A stretch of 64,000 nt of DNA, taken from positions 1 through 64,000 of the forward strand of contig NZ_CP092430.2 of assembly GCF_022374935.2 (NCBI RefSeq), in the 5' to 3' direction. The notes below the pieces were generated by a model. The model was given only the letters and a program-made list of their open reading frames with translations. It ran no database searches and had not been told where the DNA came from. The DNA comes from Mycolicibacter virginiensis (lineage in GTDB: Bacteria > Actinomycetota > Actinomycetes > Mycobacteriales > Mycobacteriaceae). Positions 50,437 through 60,597 of this stretch are shown here, piece by piece. Both the position numbers and the translations under genes were made by a program. The number at the start of each line of letters is the position of its first letter. Position 1 is the first letter of the stretch.

Positions 50437-52019
50437 ACGAACAGTCCTCCCAGCCAAGCGCCAAGCACCCCCACCACGATGAACGCCAGTACTTCGAGCC
50501 ATTCGACGGCCAGCCGGATCCAGGGCACGAACTTGGTCTCGGGGACCAGCAGGCCGGCGGCCACCCCGAGCCCGGTGAAGGCCGCGATGGCGGCGGCCGG
50601 CCACAAGAACCCCCCGGCGGTGTCGCCCGGGTTCGCCAGCGCGTACTTGACGATTCCGGTGAGTACGGCCGCGCACGCCCCGCCCACCAGGGCGATCGCT
50701 TGGACGCGGCCGGCGAAACCGCGGCCCTGGGTGATGAACAGGCCCGCCACCAGACCGCACAGCGCCAGCGCACCACGCGGCCGGGCCCCGCCCGGTTCCA
50801 ACACCATCCAGACCGCGATCGGCAGCGCCGCGGCGATCGCGACACACATCCCGACCTGCACCGCGTTGATCAACCGTGCCGAGGCCGCGATCGCGGCGCC
50901 GCGTGCCGAGATGTCGACCAGATCGTCCTCGTCGTCCTCACCGTCCTCCGGACTGACCGGGGAGACCGTGTCGATCGGCATGTTGGCGCGCCGGGCGAAC
51001 AGATCCCGCCCGGTGATCGAACCGAAGTACGGCGGCCGCACCCGGGCAACCCACAGCGCGATCGTCGGCGACATGCGCAACAGGATCAGCAGGCCCAACA
51101 GCATGCAGATACCGATCACCTGCGGCGATACCGGATGCCACATCCGCGCTGCCGCCACCGCCCCGCCGACCCCCGCCGCGGTGACGATCGCGGTGGCCAC
51201 CGCGGTCTGCGAACGCAACAGCACGCTCAGCCCGATCGCGCCCAACGCCAGGACCGTCACCCCGATCAACAGGTGAGGCGCACCCAGGGCACCGGGTGCC
51301 GCGCACAATGCGGCGCAGGACAGCGCGAGCACGGCCAGCCAGCCGAATCCACTGAACAAGTCGTCGCGTGCCGGCCAGTTCCGCCGGATCACCGTGGCAC
51401 CCAGTGCCAACAGTGCGCCGAGGCCGGCCAGGACCGCCGCCGGCGGCCAACTGTCGCTGAACATCCGGGCCCGAACCGCCAGCGTCGACAGCACGACCAC
51501 CGCCATGGCCATCAGCCCGATCGCGGTGTGTGCGGCGGTCAACGCGGTGACCGGGGCGAACATCCGATCGACCTTGACGTTGAGCAGCCGCGTCACGGTC
51601 TGCTCGTCGGCTTTGTGCCCACACTCCTGGCACTTGATCTCGGGTTGCGCGCCCAATCGGCGGGCCGTCGCGGCCAGCGCGCTCGACAGCGACTCGTACT
51701 GCGGCTCGAACGAGTCGCCACCCACCGCGGGGACCAGAACCAGGGTGTCGCCGTCCTGTACGCCCAGGTCGTCGAGGCTGCGAGTGATGTCCAGCCGGAC
51801 CCCGTTGACCTTGTGCAGTTCGTAACTGCCCGGGGGGAGAGCCACCCCGTCGAAACCGTGGTGCCGCAGATCCTCGTCGAGCAGCTCGACCATTCCCTCG
51901 AAGAATTCCTCCACCGGAATACCGGCCGGGAAGACCTGGGACACGAGGTGTTTGTCGTAGGCGAGACTTACCGCACAGCGTGCCGGAAACGCGACTTTAG
52001 CTGGTGTCGGAGAAGTCAC
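50421..52019 (-). CDS. eccD2: ESX-2 membrane channel component EccD2
   Basis: EccD forms the main transmembrane vestibule of the ESX complex. The 532-residue protein starts with a ubiquitin-like domain (about 10-100), a linker with KCQECGH (about 130), then 11 membrane spans from about 155 to the end. A charged loop with [10 protein letters not shown] lies near residue 355. The start is GTG, preceded by GAAAGG. It lies 5 bp downstream of the ATPase gene and overlaps mycP2, as in Rv3887c of ESX-2. Confidence 0.94.
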   Translation of the reverse strand: MTSPTPAKVAFPARCAVSLAYDKHLVSQVFPAGIPVEEFFEGMVELLDEDLRHHGFDGVALPPGSYELHKVNGVRLDITRSLDDLGVQDGDTLVLVPAVGGDSFEPQYESLSSALAATARRLGAQPEIKCQECGHKADEQTVTRLLNVKVDRMFAPVTALTAAHTAIGLMAMAVVVLSTLAVRARMFSDSWPPAAVLAGLGALLALGATVIRRNWPARDDLFSGFGWLAVLALSCAALCAAPGALGAPHLLIGVTVLALGAIGLSVLLRSQTAVATAIVTAAGVGGAVAAARMWHPVSPQVIGICMLLGLLILLRMSPTIALWVARVRPPYFGSITGRDLFARRANMPIDTVSPVSPEDGEDDEDDLVDISARGAAIAASARLINAVQVGMCVAIAAALPIAVWMVLEPGGARPRGALALCGLVAGLFITQGRGFAGRVQAIALVGGACAAVLTGIVKYALANPGDTAGGFLWPAAAIAAFTGLGVAAGLLVPETKFVPWIRLAVEWLEVLAFIVVGVLGAWLGGLFVWVRN

Positions 52020-52024
52020 CGTGC

Positions 52025-53014
52025 TTACCTTTCGGTGTCGGGCACGAACTTGTCGGCCAGACCGGCGGTTATTTCAAATAACCGCAGCCGGGTCTTCTTC
52101 TTCACCTCGTTGTGGACGTCGATGATTCCGCCCTTTGCCAGATGGGCGTCATGCGGCATGACCTCCACGGTGGCTCCGGTTTTGCTGAACCGTTCGGTCA
52201 GATAGGCCACCGCGGCGCTGTCCTCACCCGGCGCGGAGTGGTTCAGAATCACCGTGGACCGTGACACCAGCTCGTGGTAGCCCTGCGAAGCCAGGTAGTC
52301 CACCGCCCGCAGCACCGGGCGGGACTGGTCCGCGGTGATCCCGGAGACGAAGACCAGCGTGTCGGTGTTCTCCAACACCGGCTTCATGACCGGGTGCTCC
52401 AGGTCTGACGAGGTGTCGACCAGGATCACGTTGTGGGTTCGCCGCAGCCGCGACAACACCCCGCTGAACATGGCCGGGACGAGCGGGCGCAGCTGATCAG
52501 ATGTGCGGTTGCCGGCCAGGACATCCAGGCCGACGGCGTTTTGCCCCAGGTGTTCGCGGATATCGGAATATCCCTGCACGTCGGTGTCGCTCAAAACGGC
52601 CGAGTAGTCGCCGGGCGGGTGCTCGTCGATGCGATCGGACAGGGTCCCGAAGCCCGGAACAGCGTCAATCGCGATCACATTTTCCGGTCGGCATTCCCGG
52701 AACACGCTGCCGATAGCGGCGGTCATCGTCGTCACACCGGTGCCGCCTTTTCCGGACACCAACGTGATCACGTACTGACGCCGGATGTGCCGACGAATTC
52801 TATTGCGCAAATCACGGTAATGACGTTCGCGCGGAGATTCGCCGGGATTAATAACTTTCGCCGATGCGACATAGATCAGTTTGCGCCAGCCAGAGCCGGG
52901 CGGAATCTTGCGCGGTGTCGCCAGGTCGGAAATGCGCATGGAGTCCGATACCGAATCCCGGTAGCGGTGGCTGGATGCCGGATCCCATCGCCCGGATGAG
53001 CCTTCGTCAGGCAT
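52025..53014 (-). CDS. ESX-2 ParA/CpsD-like ATPase (Rv3888c-like)
   Basis: This 329-residue MinD/ParA-type ATPase has the deviant P-loop [11 protein letters not shown] (about 125-135), the second motif [13 protein letters not shown] and [17 protein letters not shown]-2 encodes such a protein (Rv3888c, 341 residues) between espG2 and eccD2; ESX-1 has the related EspI. It may position the system or couple secretion to energy state, by analogy with EspI. The ATG at 53014 avoids overlapping espG2; a GTG/ATG further down (52939) is possible. The preceding 121-bp gap is AT-richer and may hold a promoter. Confidence 0.87.
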   Translation of the reverse strand: MPDEGSSGRWDPASSHRYRDSVSDSMRISDLATPRKIPPGSGWRKLIYVASAKVINPGESPRERHYRDLRNRIRRHIRRQYVITLVSGKGGTGVTTMTAAIGSVFRECRPENVIAIDAVPGFGTLSDRIDEHPPGDYSAVLSDTDVQGYSDIREHLGQNAVGLDVLAGNRTSDQLRPLVPAMFSGVLSRLRRTHNVILVDTSSDLEHPVMKPVLENTDTLVFVSGITADQSRPVLRAVDYLASQGYHELVSRSTVILNHSAPGEDSAAVAYLTERFSKTGATVEVMPHDAHLAKGGIIDVHNEVKKKTRLRLFEITAGLADKFVPDTER

Positions 53015-53135
53015 ATTCTGGCTATTCCATGGGCTCGTCACGTGCGTGATGTTAACACGGCTGCTGATTCCGTGTTTGCAACGTTTCTGACGGAGGACGG
53101 TAATGCACGGTAATGGTGAAGATGTGAATTCACTG

Positions 53136-53984
53136 TCATACAACGCGCCGATGTGAATGCCAGTCGGCACCGGCTGGGAGTCGAGCGATGAGCCGCAGGA
53201 TGGCGTTGGCGACGTCGGCACGCGTCCCGGGGGAGACGATCTGGTAGCGACGGCCGCCGTTGTCGATGTTCTCCACGCAGACGCGGCCCGACGGGGTGTC
53301 CGAGATCAGCACCGCCGTGTCCGCGATAGCCATCCGCGCCAGTTCCTCGGGACCGGCACCCGGCTGGATCGCGACGATGTTGGCCTGCCCGGACACCTCC
53401 GGGTCGGCGGCCAGCGCCACGATCTGCTGCTGGTCGATCTCGAGCCGTTGTGCGGCCAGGTATCGACGCAGACTGTCCTGGTCGCGGACCCGCTCGAGCA
53501 GCTCCTTGGTGTCCAGGGTGACCGGCCGCAGCTTGGCGGCCTCGGTGACGCCGCACAACCGCTCGATCTGGCCGACCAGCAGATCGCCCGCGGCCGCCTG
53601 GTCGGTGGCGCTGCCGGCGGGATAGAGCCGCACCTCTTGGTCATGGCGTTCGAGCACCACCCACCAGGAGGCGAACCGGCTGATCGAGATGCGGGTCATG
53701 TGTTGCGGATCGCCGGTGGGACGCCCGGGGAAATGCAGGTTCAGCATCAGCGCGATGTCGCGCCGCATGATCACCGTCAGCCATTCCCGGACCATCGGGT
53801 CCACTTCGCCCTGGTCATCGAGCACGCCGATCGCGGTGAGTTCCTCGGCGATCGGGTGCCGCAGTGCCCGCTCGGCGGTGTCCAGGCGGGGCAGCAGGGG
53901 ACGCAGTCCCAGTTCTGGACAGAGCGTCTCGATCCCGGTGACGGCCTGCAGCACCCACAGCCCGTCGAGCGTCGTAGTCAGCAC
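53136..53984 (-). CDS. espG2: ESX-2 PE-PPE chaperone EspG2
   Basis: EspG proteins bind the tip of the PPE partner and keep PE-PPE dimers soluble for ESX secretion. The 282-residue protein shows the EspG start LTTTLDGLWVLQAVTGIETLCPELGLRP and the later DIALMLNLHFPG and FASWWVVLERHDQEVRLYPAG segments. The start codon is GTG. Its place between esxC and the ParA-like gene corresponds to Rv3889c. Specificity for the PE-PPE pair encoded just upstream is expected from the known system specificity. Confidence 0.91.
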   Translation of the reverse strand: MLTTTLDGLWVLQAVTGIETLCPELGLRPLLPRLDTAERALRHPIAEELTAIGVLDDQGEVDPMVREWLTVIMRRDIALMLNLHFPGRPTGDPQHMTRISISRFASWWVVLERHDQEVRLYPAGSATDQAAAGDLLVGQIERLCGVTEAAKLRPVTLDTKELLERVRDQDSLRRYLAAQRLEIDQQQIVALAADPEVSGQANIVAIQPGAGPEELARMAIADTAVLISDTPSGRVCVENIDNGGRRYQIVSPGTRADVANAILRLIARLPAGADWHSHRRVV

Positions 53985-54087
53985 GTCACCCTCGTCTCAC
54001 CTGTGGTTGCGGTAGTCGGCCTGACACACGAAATGGGGCATCTGCGCCGGTCGCGCAGACACCCCACCTCGGCGACGATCGGACCGA

Positions 54088-54381
54088 TCAGAAAAGCGAC
54101 TGGATCGTCTGGTCGGTCGAAATGGCCCCTTCCAGCACGGAGCCGATGGTGGAACCGTGCTGACCGATGGTCTCGATCAGGCCCTGCAGGCCGGACAGCA
54201 TCTGGGCCTGGGCTTCGAAGAAGCCGGTGGCACCGTGGCCGGCGAAGTACTCGGTCAGCATCTGGGTGAGCTGGTGGGAGTCCTGGTGGATCTGGTCCAG
54301 GGTGCCGGCGCTGCTGATCACGCCGTGAGCGTGATCGCCTACGGCGCCGGGGTGGTAAGTAATGCCGTCACTTGCAGCCAT
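54088..54381 (-). CDS. esxC: ESX-2 WXG100-family protein EsxC
   Basis: The 97-residue protein is a secreted helical-hairpin partner of the ESAT-6/CFP-10 superfamily. It contains the EsxC hallmark EFAGHGATGFFEAQAQMLSGLQGLIETIGQHG (read with the preceding YF as YFAGHGATGFF) and lacks a classical WxG, as does M. tuberculosis EsxC (Rv3890c, 95 residues). It pairs with the adjacent EsxD, from which it is separated by 36 bp. ATG with an upstream GAAAGGA. It is expected to be exported as a dimer by EccC2. Confidence 0.94.
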   Translation of the reverse strand: MAASDGITYHPGAVGDHAHGVISSAGTLDQIHQDSHQLTQMLTEYFAGHGATGFFEAQAQMLSGLQGLIETIGQHGSTIGSVLEGAISTDQTIQSLF

Positions 54382-54417
54382 GGGAATCGGTGTCCTTTCA
54401 AGTACGGGGGTCGAGGG

Positions 54418-54735
54418 CTAGGCGGACTGTCCGCCGAACAGCGAGTGGAAGGCGTGCTCAGAGTGGGATTCGTGCGATTCCATCAGGGCGGCGGCCTGGT
54501 TGAGGCCCTCGGTCAGACGGGTGCCACCGATGAGGACTTTCTGCATGTCCTCGTGGATCTGCGCGGCGGTGGCGTACGAGGCCTTGGCGCCGCCGCCGTC
54601 CCAGGTTGCTGCGCCCAGGATGTTCTCGTGGTCGGCCAGGTACTGGTTGGCAATCGCCTGCGCGTGTTCGATGTGCTGCGACAACTTCGACGCGGTGTTC
54701 CGCATCAGTTCGGGCGTGACGACAATGGCTGCCAT
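54418..54735 (-). CDS. esxD: ESX-2 WXG100-family protein EsxD
   Basis: The 105-residue WXG100 protein (Rv3891c is 107) has the turn W45-D-G47 in AATWDGGGAKAS between two helices and the C-terminal EGLNQAAALMESHE...FHSLFGG. It is the expected partner of EsxC. A strong GAGGAGG lies seven bases before the ATG, in line with high expression of Esx pairs. The 115-bp gap upstream separates it from the PPE gene and may contain its own promoter. Confidence 0.94.
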   Translation of the reverse strand: MAAIVVTPELMRNTASKLSQHIEHAQAIANQYLADHENILGAATWDGGGAKASYATAAQIHEDMQKVLIGGTRLTEGLNQAAALMESHESHSEHAFHSLFGGQSA

Positions 54736-54850
54736 CGGTTCCTCCTCGGTTGTAGAACAACCCCCCCGGGTTCGGCGGGATGTAGCTGGCGGTAGTGTAT
54801 TGGCTCCTCTCGGATGTGTCGATTCACCCTGTATTCAGCAAACGCCCAGG

Positions 54851-56035
54851 TCACACCCGGTCGTCGACAACTCGCACGGTGTTGGTCCGGTCGGAGGACC
54901 GGTCGCCCTGACCTTTTCCGCCCGCCCCGGCGCCGTGAGCCATGGGCATGCCACCCATGCCTCCGGCGCTGGTGGTCGTCACCCGTTGAGACTCGACGGA
55001 GCCCAGCGCGCCACTGGGCCGCAACCCCACCGGGCGCCCGCCGCCGGACTCGAATGCGCTCACGGGCCGGGTGAACGCTGATACCGGCGCGCCCGCACCG
55101 CCGCCCCCGAAGCCACCCGCGCCGGGCGCGGAGGTCGCATTGGCCAGCATGGCCGTGGCCGGCATGCCGCCGGCTCCCGCCGGATTGAGAGCGCCGCCCA
55201 GCATGCTCGGGTTCATGAACATGCCCATCAGGGACTGCATCGGGCTCATCATCGACTGGGGCATCTGCATGAGCGACTGCGGCGCTTGCATGAGTGTCGA
55301 GCCGATCTGCTGGACCGGTCCCAGCATCGAACTCATCTGCGAGCCCATGCCCTGGGCGGCGTTAGCGCCCTGGCCGGCGGCGTTGCTTGCCGTGGACGTA
55401 CCGGTGTACGCGGCGCGCATGGCACCACCGGCCGCGGCCTGCGATGCCGCTTGGCCGACGGCGCTGGCCGCAGCCGCAGGAGCCGCGGGTGAAGCGCCCA
55501 TCCCGGCCACTGGAGCGGGAACCGTCAGGCTGGAGATGAGCGCGGTCAGTACCGCGCCGTAGGACGCACCCACGGCGGCGTTGTTGGGCCAGAACAGCCC
55601 GAAGTACTCGAACTCGAGCGACGTGATGCGTGGCGTCAGCGCCCCGAGCACCGACGGGTTGATCCCGTAGTCGGTGGCGGTCTCGATCCGGTTCTCCTCG
55701 CACTCCTGCGTGGTACGCATGCTGCCGTAGGCCAGCTGGTAGGCCTCGACTGCCGCCGCGACGATCGGCGCCTTGACATCCACCCAGCCCGCCAGCCCGT
55801 GCAGGGCCACGTTCAGCAGGGTCGCGTTGAGAACCGATCCCTCCGATCCGGCGCCGATCCAACCGATCGAGGTCAAGGCCGTGTTGACCGCCGAGGCGAT
55901 TCCCGACGCGTGGTGGGCCACACCCAACGACGTCCATGCCGCCCCGTTGGTCAGCATGGTCGCAACGCCCGCGCCGGATTTGAGCAACATGTCGTTGGTC
56001 TCCGGTGTGCGGGCGGCCCACCCCGGGTCGGCCAC
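54851..56035 (-). CDS. ESX-2 PPE protein (PPE69-like)
   Basis: The 394-residue protein has an N-terminal PPE domain (about 1-180) and a Met/Gly/Ala/Pro-rich C-terminal half ending FTRPVSAFESGGGRPVGLRPSGALG and TVRVVDDRV, as in Rv3892c (PPE69, 399). The usual PPE tripeptide near residue 10 is replaced by TPE (WAARTPETND), also seen in PPE69. The start is GTG, 3 bp after the PE stop, so the pair is coupled and would be made as a heterodimer chaperoned by EspG2. Confidence 0.93.
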   Translation of the reverse strand: MADPGWAARTPETNDMLLKSGAGVATMLTNGAAWTSLGVAHHASGIASAVNTALTSIGWIGAGSEGSVLNATLLNVALHGLAGWVDVKAPIVAAAVEAYQLAYGSMRTTQECEENRIETATDYGINPSVLGALTPRITSLEFEYFGLFWPNNAAVGASYGAVLTALISSLTVPAPVAGMGASPAAPAAAASAVGQAASQAAAGGAMRAAYTGTSTASNAAGQGANAAQGMGSQMSSMLGPVQQIGSTLMQAPQSLMQMPQSMMSPMQSLMGMFMNPSMLGGALNPAGAGGMPATAMLANATSAPGAGGFGGGGAGAPVSAFTRPVSAFESGGGRPVGLRPSGALGSVESQRVTTTSAGGMGGMPMAHGAGAGGKGQGDRSSDRTNTVRVVDDRV

Positions 56036-56038
56036 TGA

Positions 56039-56341
56039 TTAGCCGCCGAGTGCGACGGTGGCGGCTCGCAGCGCCTCGGTGGCTCCGTACACACCCGAGG
56101 CGGTGGCCTGCGCACCGGAGAACAGGCCGCGCTGCGCCGAATGTTCGGCGACGATGCCCAGGTACTCGCTTCCGGATGCCAGTAGGGCGGCCTGGAACGC
56201 GATGGAATCGGGGTCGTTGCCCATCGGGAGAACGCCCAGCAGGGCCGGGCTGGCCGCTGAGGCGGCTGCCTCCGTTTCCGCGGTGATTCCCGCCTCGACG
56301 CCCGATGACGCCAGGACTGCTTCCGGTTCTACAGAGAACAT
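56039..56341 (-). CDS. ESX-2 PE protein (PE36-like)
   Basis: The 100-residue PE-domain protein pairs with the PPE protein. Two helices are separated by a turn, and the C-terminal secretion signal YxxxE is present as Y85-G-A-T-E89. PE36 of M. tuberculosis is shorter (77 residues as annotated), so the complete domain is retained here. GGGGAGGAAATT precedes the ATG, a strong ribosome-binding site. A 112-bp gap separates it from eccC2. Confidence 0.91.
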   Translation of the reverse strand: MFSVEPEAVLASSGVEAGITAETEAAASAASPALLGVLPMGNDPDSIAFQAALLASGSEYLGIVAEHSAQRGLFSGAQATASGVYGATEALRAATVALGG

Positions 56342-56453
56342 AATTTCCTCCCCTTTGCCTCATCAGCCTCATCGCTGATATGCCGACGTTGGCAGGTCGG
56401 AGTCGATCGTAAACCGATATCGGGCCGCCGTCACTTCACGATGTAAATACCGG

Positions 56454-59400
56454 TTATTGCTGCTCGAAATCGTGGATCATCGACGAGGGCACTCCGACCA
56501 GCACACCTTCCACTTCGGAATCGTTGACCAGTAATCCCCGGCCCGCGGGCAACGCTTGGGCCCGCACCATCCGATTGACCTTGTTCTGCGGGTCGTTGTC
56601 CATGAACAAAGTGGGCACCTTGGCGGCGCGTTGCGTCTTGACCCAGGGGTCCATCTCCAGCTGGCCGAAGTTGGACGAGTTCCTGGTGGTGAACACGTGC
56701 AGCCCGATCTGGCGGCCCCGCTCCATCAGCTTCCACAACGCCGCGCCCACTGGGGGCTTGGCCGGATGGATCTGCGCCGGACGCAGATCCTGCACGTCGT
56801 CGATCAACACGAAATGGCGGGGCCCCTCCCAGGGCTTGAGCGCGCGCAGCTCCTCCTGGCTCAGGCCCTTGGCGGGCAGCCGGGGCAGCAGAACCTGCTG
56901 GGCCAGCGTGGTCAGCACCTCGTCGATCTCGTCCTGGTCATAGGCGTAGGCATTGACGTAACCGGCGCCCTGCAGGTCACGCAGCGGTCCGGTCTTGGGG
57001 TCGACGATGGTGATCTGGGCTTCCTGCGGGCTGAACCGCGCCATCACCGCTTCGCCGATTGCGGCCAGGGTGGCGCTCTTGCCGCATAGGGCCCGCCCCA
57101 GAATCATCAGCCCGGGATGTTCGGACAGCATCAGCGGCACCGGCAACAGATCGTGCTGCTCGCCGATCATGAACGCGATCGACGGGGCGGTCTGGGCAGG
57201 CGGACGCTGTGCCACGTCGTAGGCCAGGATCTCCGACAGCGCCACCGCGGGCGGCAGCCGCTTGAGCGTGGCGTGCTTGGTCACGCCCGCGACCTCGGCC
57301 ACCCGCGTCCCCAGTTCTCGGGTTCCGATCCGGGCGCCATCGTCGGTGGCCAGCTCTGGCACCCCGATGAGCATCTCGTGCAGCGACTCGGTCAGACCGA
57401 AGCCGGGCCGGTTCACGGTCCGCTTGGCGGCATCGCGGGCGTCCAGAGACGCCGTGCCCATCTCGTTCTCACCCGGGTTCTGCAGCCGCAGCTGGATGCG
57501 CACGTCGGAGTTCTGCAGCAGCGTCTGGCGCTGGCCGTGGATCCAGCCGGAAGCACTGGTCATCAGGTGCACTCCGTACTCGGGACCGACACCACTGAGC
57601 GCGATGATCCGGTCGCCGAGCATGGTGTCGGCGGCGTAGAGGTCGGAGAAGTCGTCGATGACCAGGAACACGTCGCCGTACGGGTCGTTGGGATCGGTGC
57701 CCGCGAGGCTTTCGCCGCCGGAACCGAAGCGCCGGTCCCGGAACTCGTTGATGTCGATCTTGTCCCGGCGGAAGGTGTCCTGCCGGGCACTGATCAGCGC
57801 GGCCATGGTCGCAACGGTGCGCTCCACGCCCTCGCGGTCGGCCGGGGAGACGATGTCGGCCACATGCGGCAGTGTCTCGGCGTAGCCCAGCGTGGCGCCG
57901 CCGACACAGAAGAACGTCAACCGCGCCGGGGAGTACATCAGCGCCGCCGAACACATCAGCGTCATCAGCGTCGTCGTCTTGCCGCGGCTCTTGGCGCCGA
58001 CCACCATCACGTTGCTGCGCAACACGTCGACGCAGTGAACCAGTTGCTGGGCGTCCTCGGGGATGTCTTTGACGGCCAGCGGCCACACCAGTCCGGGGTT
58101 GCGGCCGTAGTCGACGTCCCACGGCTTGCCCCGGTAGCGGGCCACCAGCTCATCGACCGACTCGGAGATCTCCAACGGCGGCAGCCACGGCAGGTGCGGT
58201 GCCTTGCGGTCGGCGGCGATCAGGGACTCGCGCAGCACGTCGACGATCTTCTTCTTCTTGAAGCCGTCGGCGTGCAGAAGGAACTCGTCTGGCTCGGCGT
58301 CGGTGGCCGACATGTCCTGCAGCGCTTGGGCGTCCGCCTCGTCCAGCGGCTGGTACTGCCAGGTGTAGAGCCGCGGCTTGGTCAAGGTCATGTCGAGGGT
58401 TTTGCCCGTCGACGACTTGCGCTTGGGGACGACGAACGGCGCCGACAGGTAGAAGCAGCGGAACGGGTCCAGGTCGCGCGGGCCGACCTTCAAAAGGCCG
58501 AAGCCGTTCTCTTTCGAGGGCAGGTGATAGGCGGCGTCCGAGCCGATCACCTCGCGGCTGTCGTCGCCGGACTCGGCGCGCAGGGCCACCCGGAAGGCGA
58601 TGTTGGACTTGACTTTCTGCAGCGACGACAGGTCCAGGCGCTGCCCGCCGAGCATGAAGAAGACGTTGGCGCCGCGGCCTTCCTGACCGATGTGGATGAT
58701 CAGGTCGATCCACTTGGGATGGTTCTGGAACAGCTCCAGGTACTCGTCGATCACCACCAGCAGGATCGGCACCGGCTCCAGGTCCCGGCCGGCCAGCCGG
58801 ATCTCCTCGTAGTCGTTGGCGTCGCGCGCGCCGACGGAGTTGAACAGGCGGTAGCGCCGGGCGATCTCACCGTCGATGGCGCGGCGCATCCGTTCGGCGA
58901 GGTGCCGCTCGTCCTTACCGAGGTTGGACAGGGCCGCCGACACGTGCGGGATGCCGAGGATGTCCTGGGCCGCGGACTCGAACTTCATGTCGACGAAGAT
59001 CACGTTGAAGGTCTCCGGCGAGTGCGTCAGCGCGATGCCGTACACCAGGGACAGGAAGAACTCCGATTTGCCCGAGCCGCTGGTGCCGATCACCACGGAG
59101 TGGAAACCGAAGCCGCCGAAGTCTTTTGCGCGCAGCACGACGTTCTGCAATTCACCGTTGGGCTTGGCGCCGACCGGGATCTCAGCCCAGCGCTCGTCGC
59201 CGCGACTGCGCCGCTCGGCCCACAGCCGGTCGACGTTGAGCTCGCGCGCGTCGTCGATTCCCAGCGCCCGCAACAGTTCCAGGGCGCCACTGCCCGCGTC
59301 GGCGACGTCGACGCTGGCCGTCGGCGACCAGCGCGCCATCGCCCGCGCGTAGCGGTAGGCACGCGGCACCGACAGTTGATCCGCGTGGGCGAAGAACTTG

Positions 59401-60593
59401 CCGCCGGCGCGCAGCATGGGCCGTGCAGGATTGCCGGTCACCTCGAAGATCTCGTCGCGGGCGAATCCGACACCGTTGCCGAGCCGGGACGCGACCCGCA
59501 GCACCGTGATGCCTTCCTTGCCGACGCGCCCGACGACGCTTTCCCAGGCCTCGGGGCTGCCGGTGTTGTCGTCGACGATCACCCAATGCGGCCCCAGATC
59601 GTGCCCGTCAGCGCCGGTCTCCAATGCCGAGCCCATGGTGGTGGGACTCGGCGCTGACGGTGGCCGCCAGGCGCCGCGTTTGCCCTTCATGTGCAGGTCG
59701 GCGCCGAGCGTCGCCTCGAGTTCGGTGGGGCTGGTGAACACCAGGCGCCGCCACCCGCAGGCGTCGAACAGCTCGTCGTGCTGGTTGTGCGGGAGCCAGA
59801 CCATCCACGACCACAGCTCGGGGTGCCGGGTCACCACCATCAACTTGACGTCCAGTGGATTGTGAAACACCGCCAGCCCACTCAGCACCGAACGCAGCAA
59901 CGAGCGGACCCCGTCGAGGTCCTCGCCGACGAAGCTGAAGCCCGGGCGGGCGCGCAGGTTGACCACTTTCGCGATGTCGCGGATCTTGCGTTGTTCGAGG
60001 ATGAAGTCACGCAACGCCTGGCCGGTGACCGGCTCCAGCTCCTCGTCGATCGGGATCTCCGGCCACTGCACCGACAACACCGAGTCGGGGGCGTGCTGCA
60101 CGCCGACGCCCACCCGCACATCGAGGAAGTCCGGGTCGGAGCGGCGACGTTCCCACATCTGCGGTCCGCCGATGACCGCGCCCAGGTCTTGCGGGTTGGA
60201 GTGCACCAACTCCTGGGAATTGCGCTGGGCGCAGACCGCTTTCTGGATCTCGTCGCGCTCGCCGTCGAGGGAACGCAGATAGCTGCGGCGGTTCTTCTCC
60301 TGCTCACCCCAGCTGATCTTGCGGGCCCGGCCGAATCGCCCGGAGAACATCAGCATGCCCAGGCCTGCCATGCCCACCATCGGGAACATGCCCGAACCCA
60401 AGCTGCGCACCCCGGACACGTAGAGCATGACGATGGTGCCGATCAGCGCGACGATCAGCGCGGGCATGCCGATCATCACCCACAGGTTGCGTGGCTCGCG
60501 TTCGGGAAGGGCGTCCGGCGCGCGCGGCGCGACCCGCACCGGCTTGGGCTCGGGCACCTGAAGACGGACCGGAACGAATGCGCGCTTTGACAT
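56454..60593 (-). CDS. eccC2: ESX-2 FtsK/SpoIIIE-type ATPase EccC2
   Basis: EccC is the motor that recognises substrates and powers export. The 1379-residue single polypeptide (Rv3894c is 1396) has two N-terminal membrane spans (about 40-85), a DUF domain and three FtsK/SpoIIIE ATPase domains with Walker A motifs GTSGSGKS (near 503), GAKSRGKT (near 868) and GRALCGKS (near 1168). The first is preceded by FGFHSVV. The ATG at 60593 (MSKRAFVPVRLQ) lies four bases after the eccB2 stop; a longer frame only adds eccB2 shadow. All three P-loops keep the Lys. Confidence 0.95.
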   Translation of the reverse strand: MSKRAFVPVRLQVPEPKPVRVAPRAPDALPEREPRNLWVMIGMPALIVALIGTIVMLYVSGVRSLGSGMFPMVGMAGLGMLMFSGRFGRARKISWGEQEKNRRSYLRSLDGERDEIQKAVCAQRNSQELVHSNPQDLGAVIGGPQMWERRRSDPDFLDVRVGVGVQHAPDSVLSVQWPEIPIDEELEPVTGQALRDFILEQRKIRDIAKVVNLRARPGFSFVGEDLDGVRSLLRSVLSGLAVFHNPLDVKLMVVTRHPELWSWMVWLPHNQHDELFDACGWRRLVFTSPTELEATLGADLHMKGKRGAWRPPSAPSPTTMGSALETGADGHDLGPHWVIVDDNTGSPEAWESVVGRVGKEGITVLRVASRLGNGVGFARDEIFEVTGNPARPMLRAGGKFFAHADQLSVPRAYRYARAMARWSPTASVDVADAGSGALELLRALGIDDARELNVDRLWAERRSRGDERWAEIPVGAKPNGELQNVVLRAKDFGGFGFHSVVIGTSGSGKSEFFLSLVYGIALTHSPETFNVIFVDMKFESAAQDILGIPHVSAALSNLGKDERHLAERMRRAIDGEIARRYRLFNSVGARDANDYEEIRLAGRDLEPVPILLVVIDEYLELFQNHPKWIDLIIHIGQEGRGANVFFMLGGQRLDLSSLQKVKSNIAFRVALRAESGDDSREVIGSDAAYHLPSKENGFGLLKVGPRDLDPFRCFYLSAPFVVPKRKSSTGKTLDMTLTKPRLYTWQYQPLDEADAQALQDMSATDAEPDEFLLHADGFKKKKIVDVLRESLIAADRKAPHLPWLPPLEISESVDELVARYRGKPWDVDYGRNPGLVWPLAVKDIPEDAQQLVHCVDVLRSNVMVVGAKSRGKTTTLMTLMCSAALMYSPARLTFFCVGGATLGYAETLPHVADIVSPADREGVERTVATMAALISARQDTFRRDKIDINEFRDRRFGSGGESLAGTDPNDPYGDVFLVIDDFSDLYAADTMLGDRIIALSGVGPEYGVHLMTSASGWIHGQRQTLLQNSDVRIQLRLQNPGENEMGTASLDARDAAKRTVNRPGFGLTESLHEMLIGVPELATDDGARIGTRELGTRVAEVAGVTKHATLKRLPPAVALSEILAYDVAQRPPAQTAPSIAFMIGEQHDLLPVPLMLSEHPGLMILGRALCGKSATLAAIGEAVMARFSPQEAQITIVDPKTGPLRDLQGAGYVNAYAYDQDEIDEVLTTLAQQVLLPRLPAKGLSQEELRALKPWEGPRHFVLIDDVQDLRPAQIHPAKPPVGAALWKLMERGRQIGLHVFTTRNSSNFGQLEMDPWVKTQRAAKVPTLFMDNDPQNKVNRMVRAQALPAGRGLLVNDSEVEGVLVGVPSSMIHDFEQQ

Positions 60594-60597
60594 CGCC

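Noticed and set aside
50437..50847. A 137-residue N-terminal extension of MycP2
   Set aside because: It lies inside eccD2 and is Arg/Gly-rich shadow; the GTG at 50436 has GGAGGA and a signal peptide follows.
57117..59657. An 846-codon plus-strand frame within eccC2
   Set aside because: Antisense shadow; the minus strand carries all three FtsK ATPase motifs.
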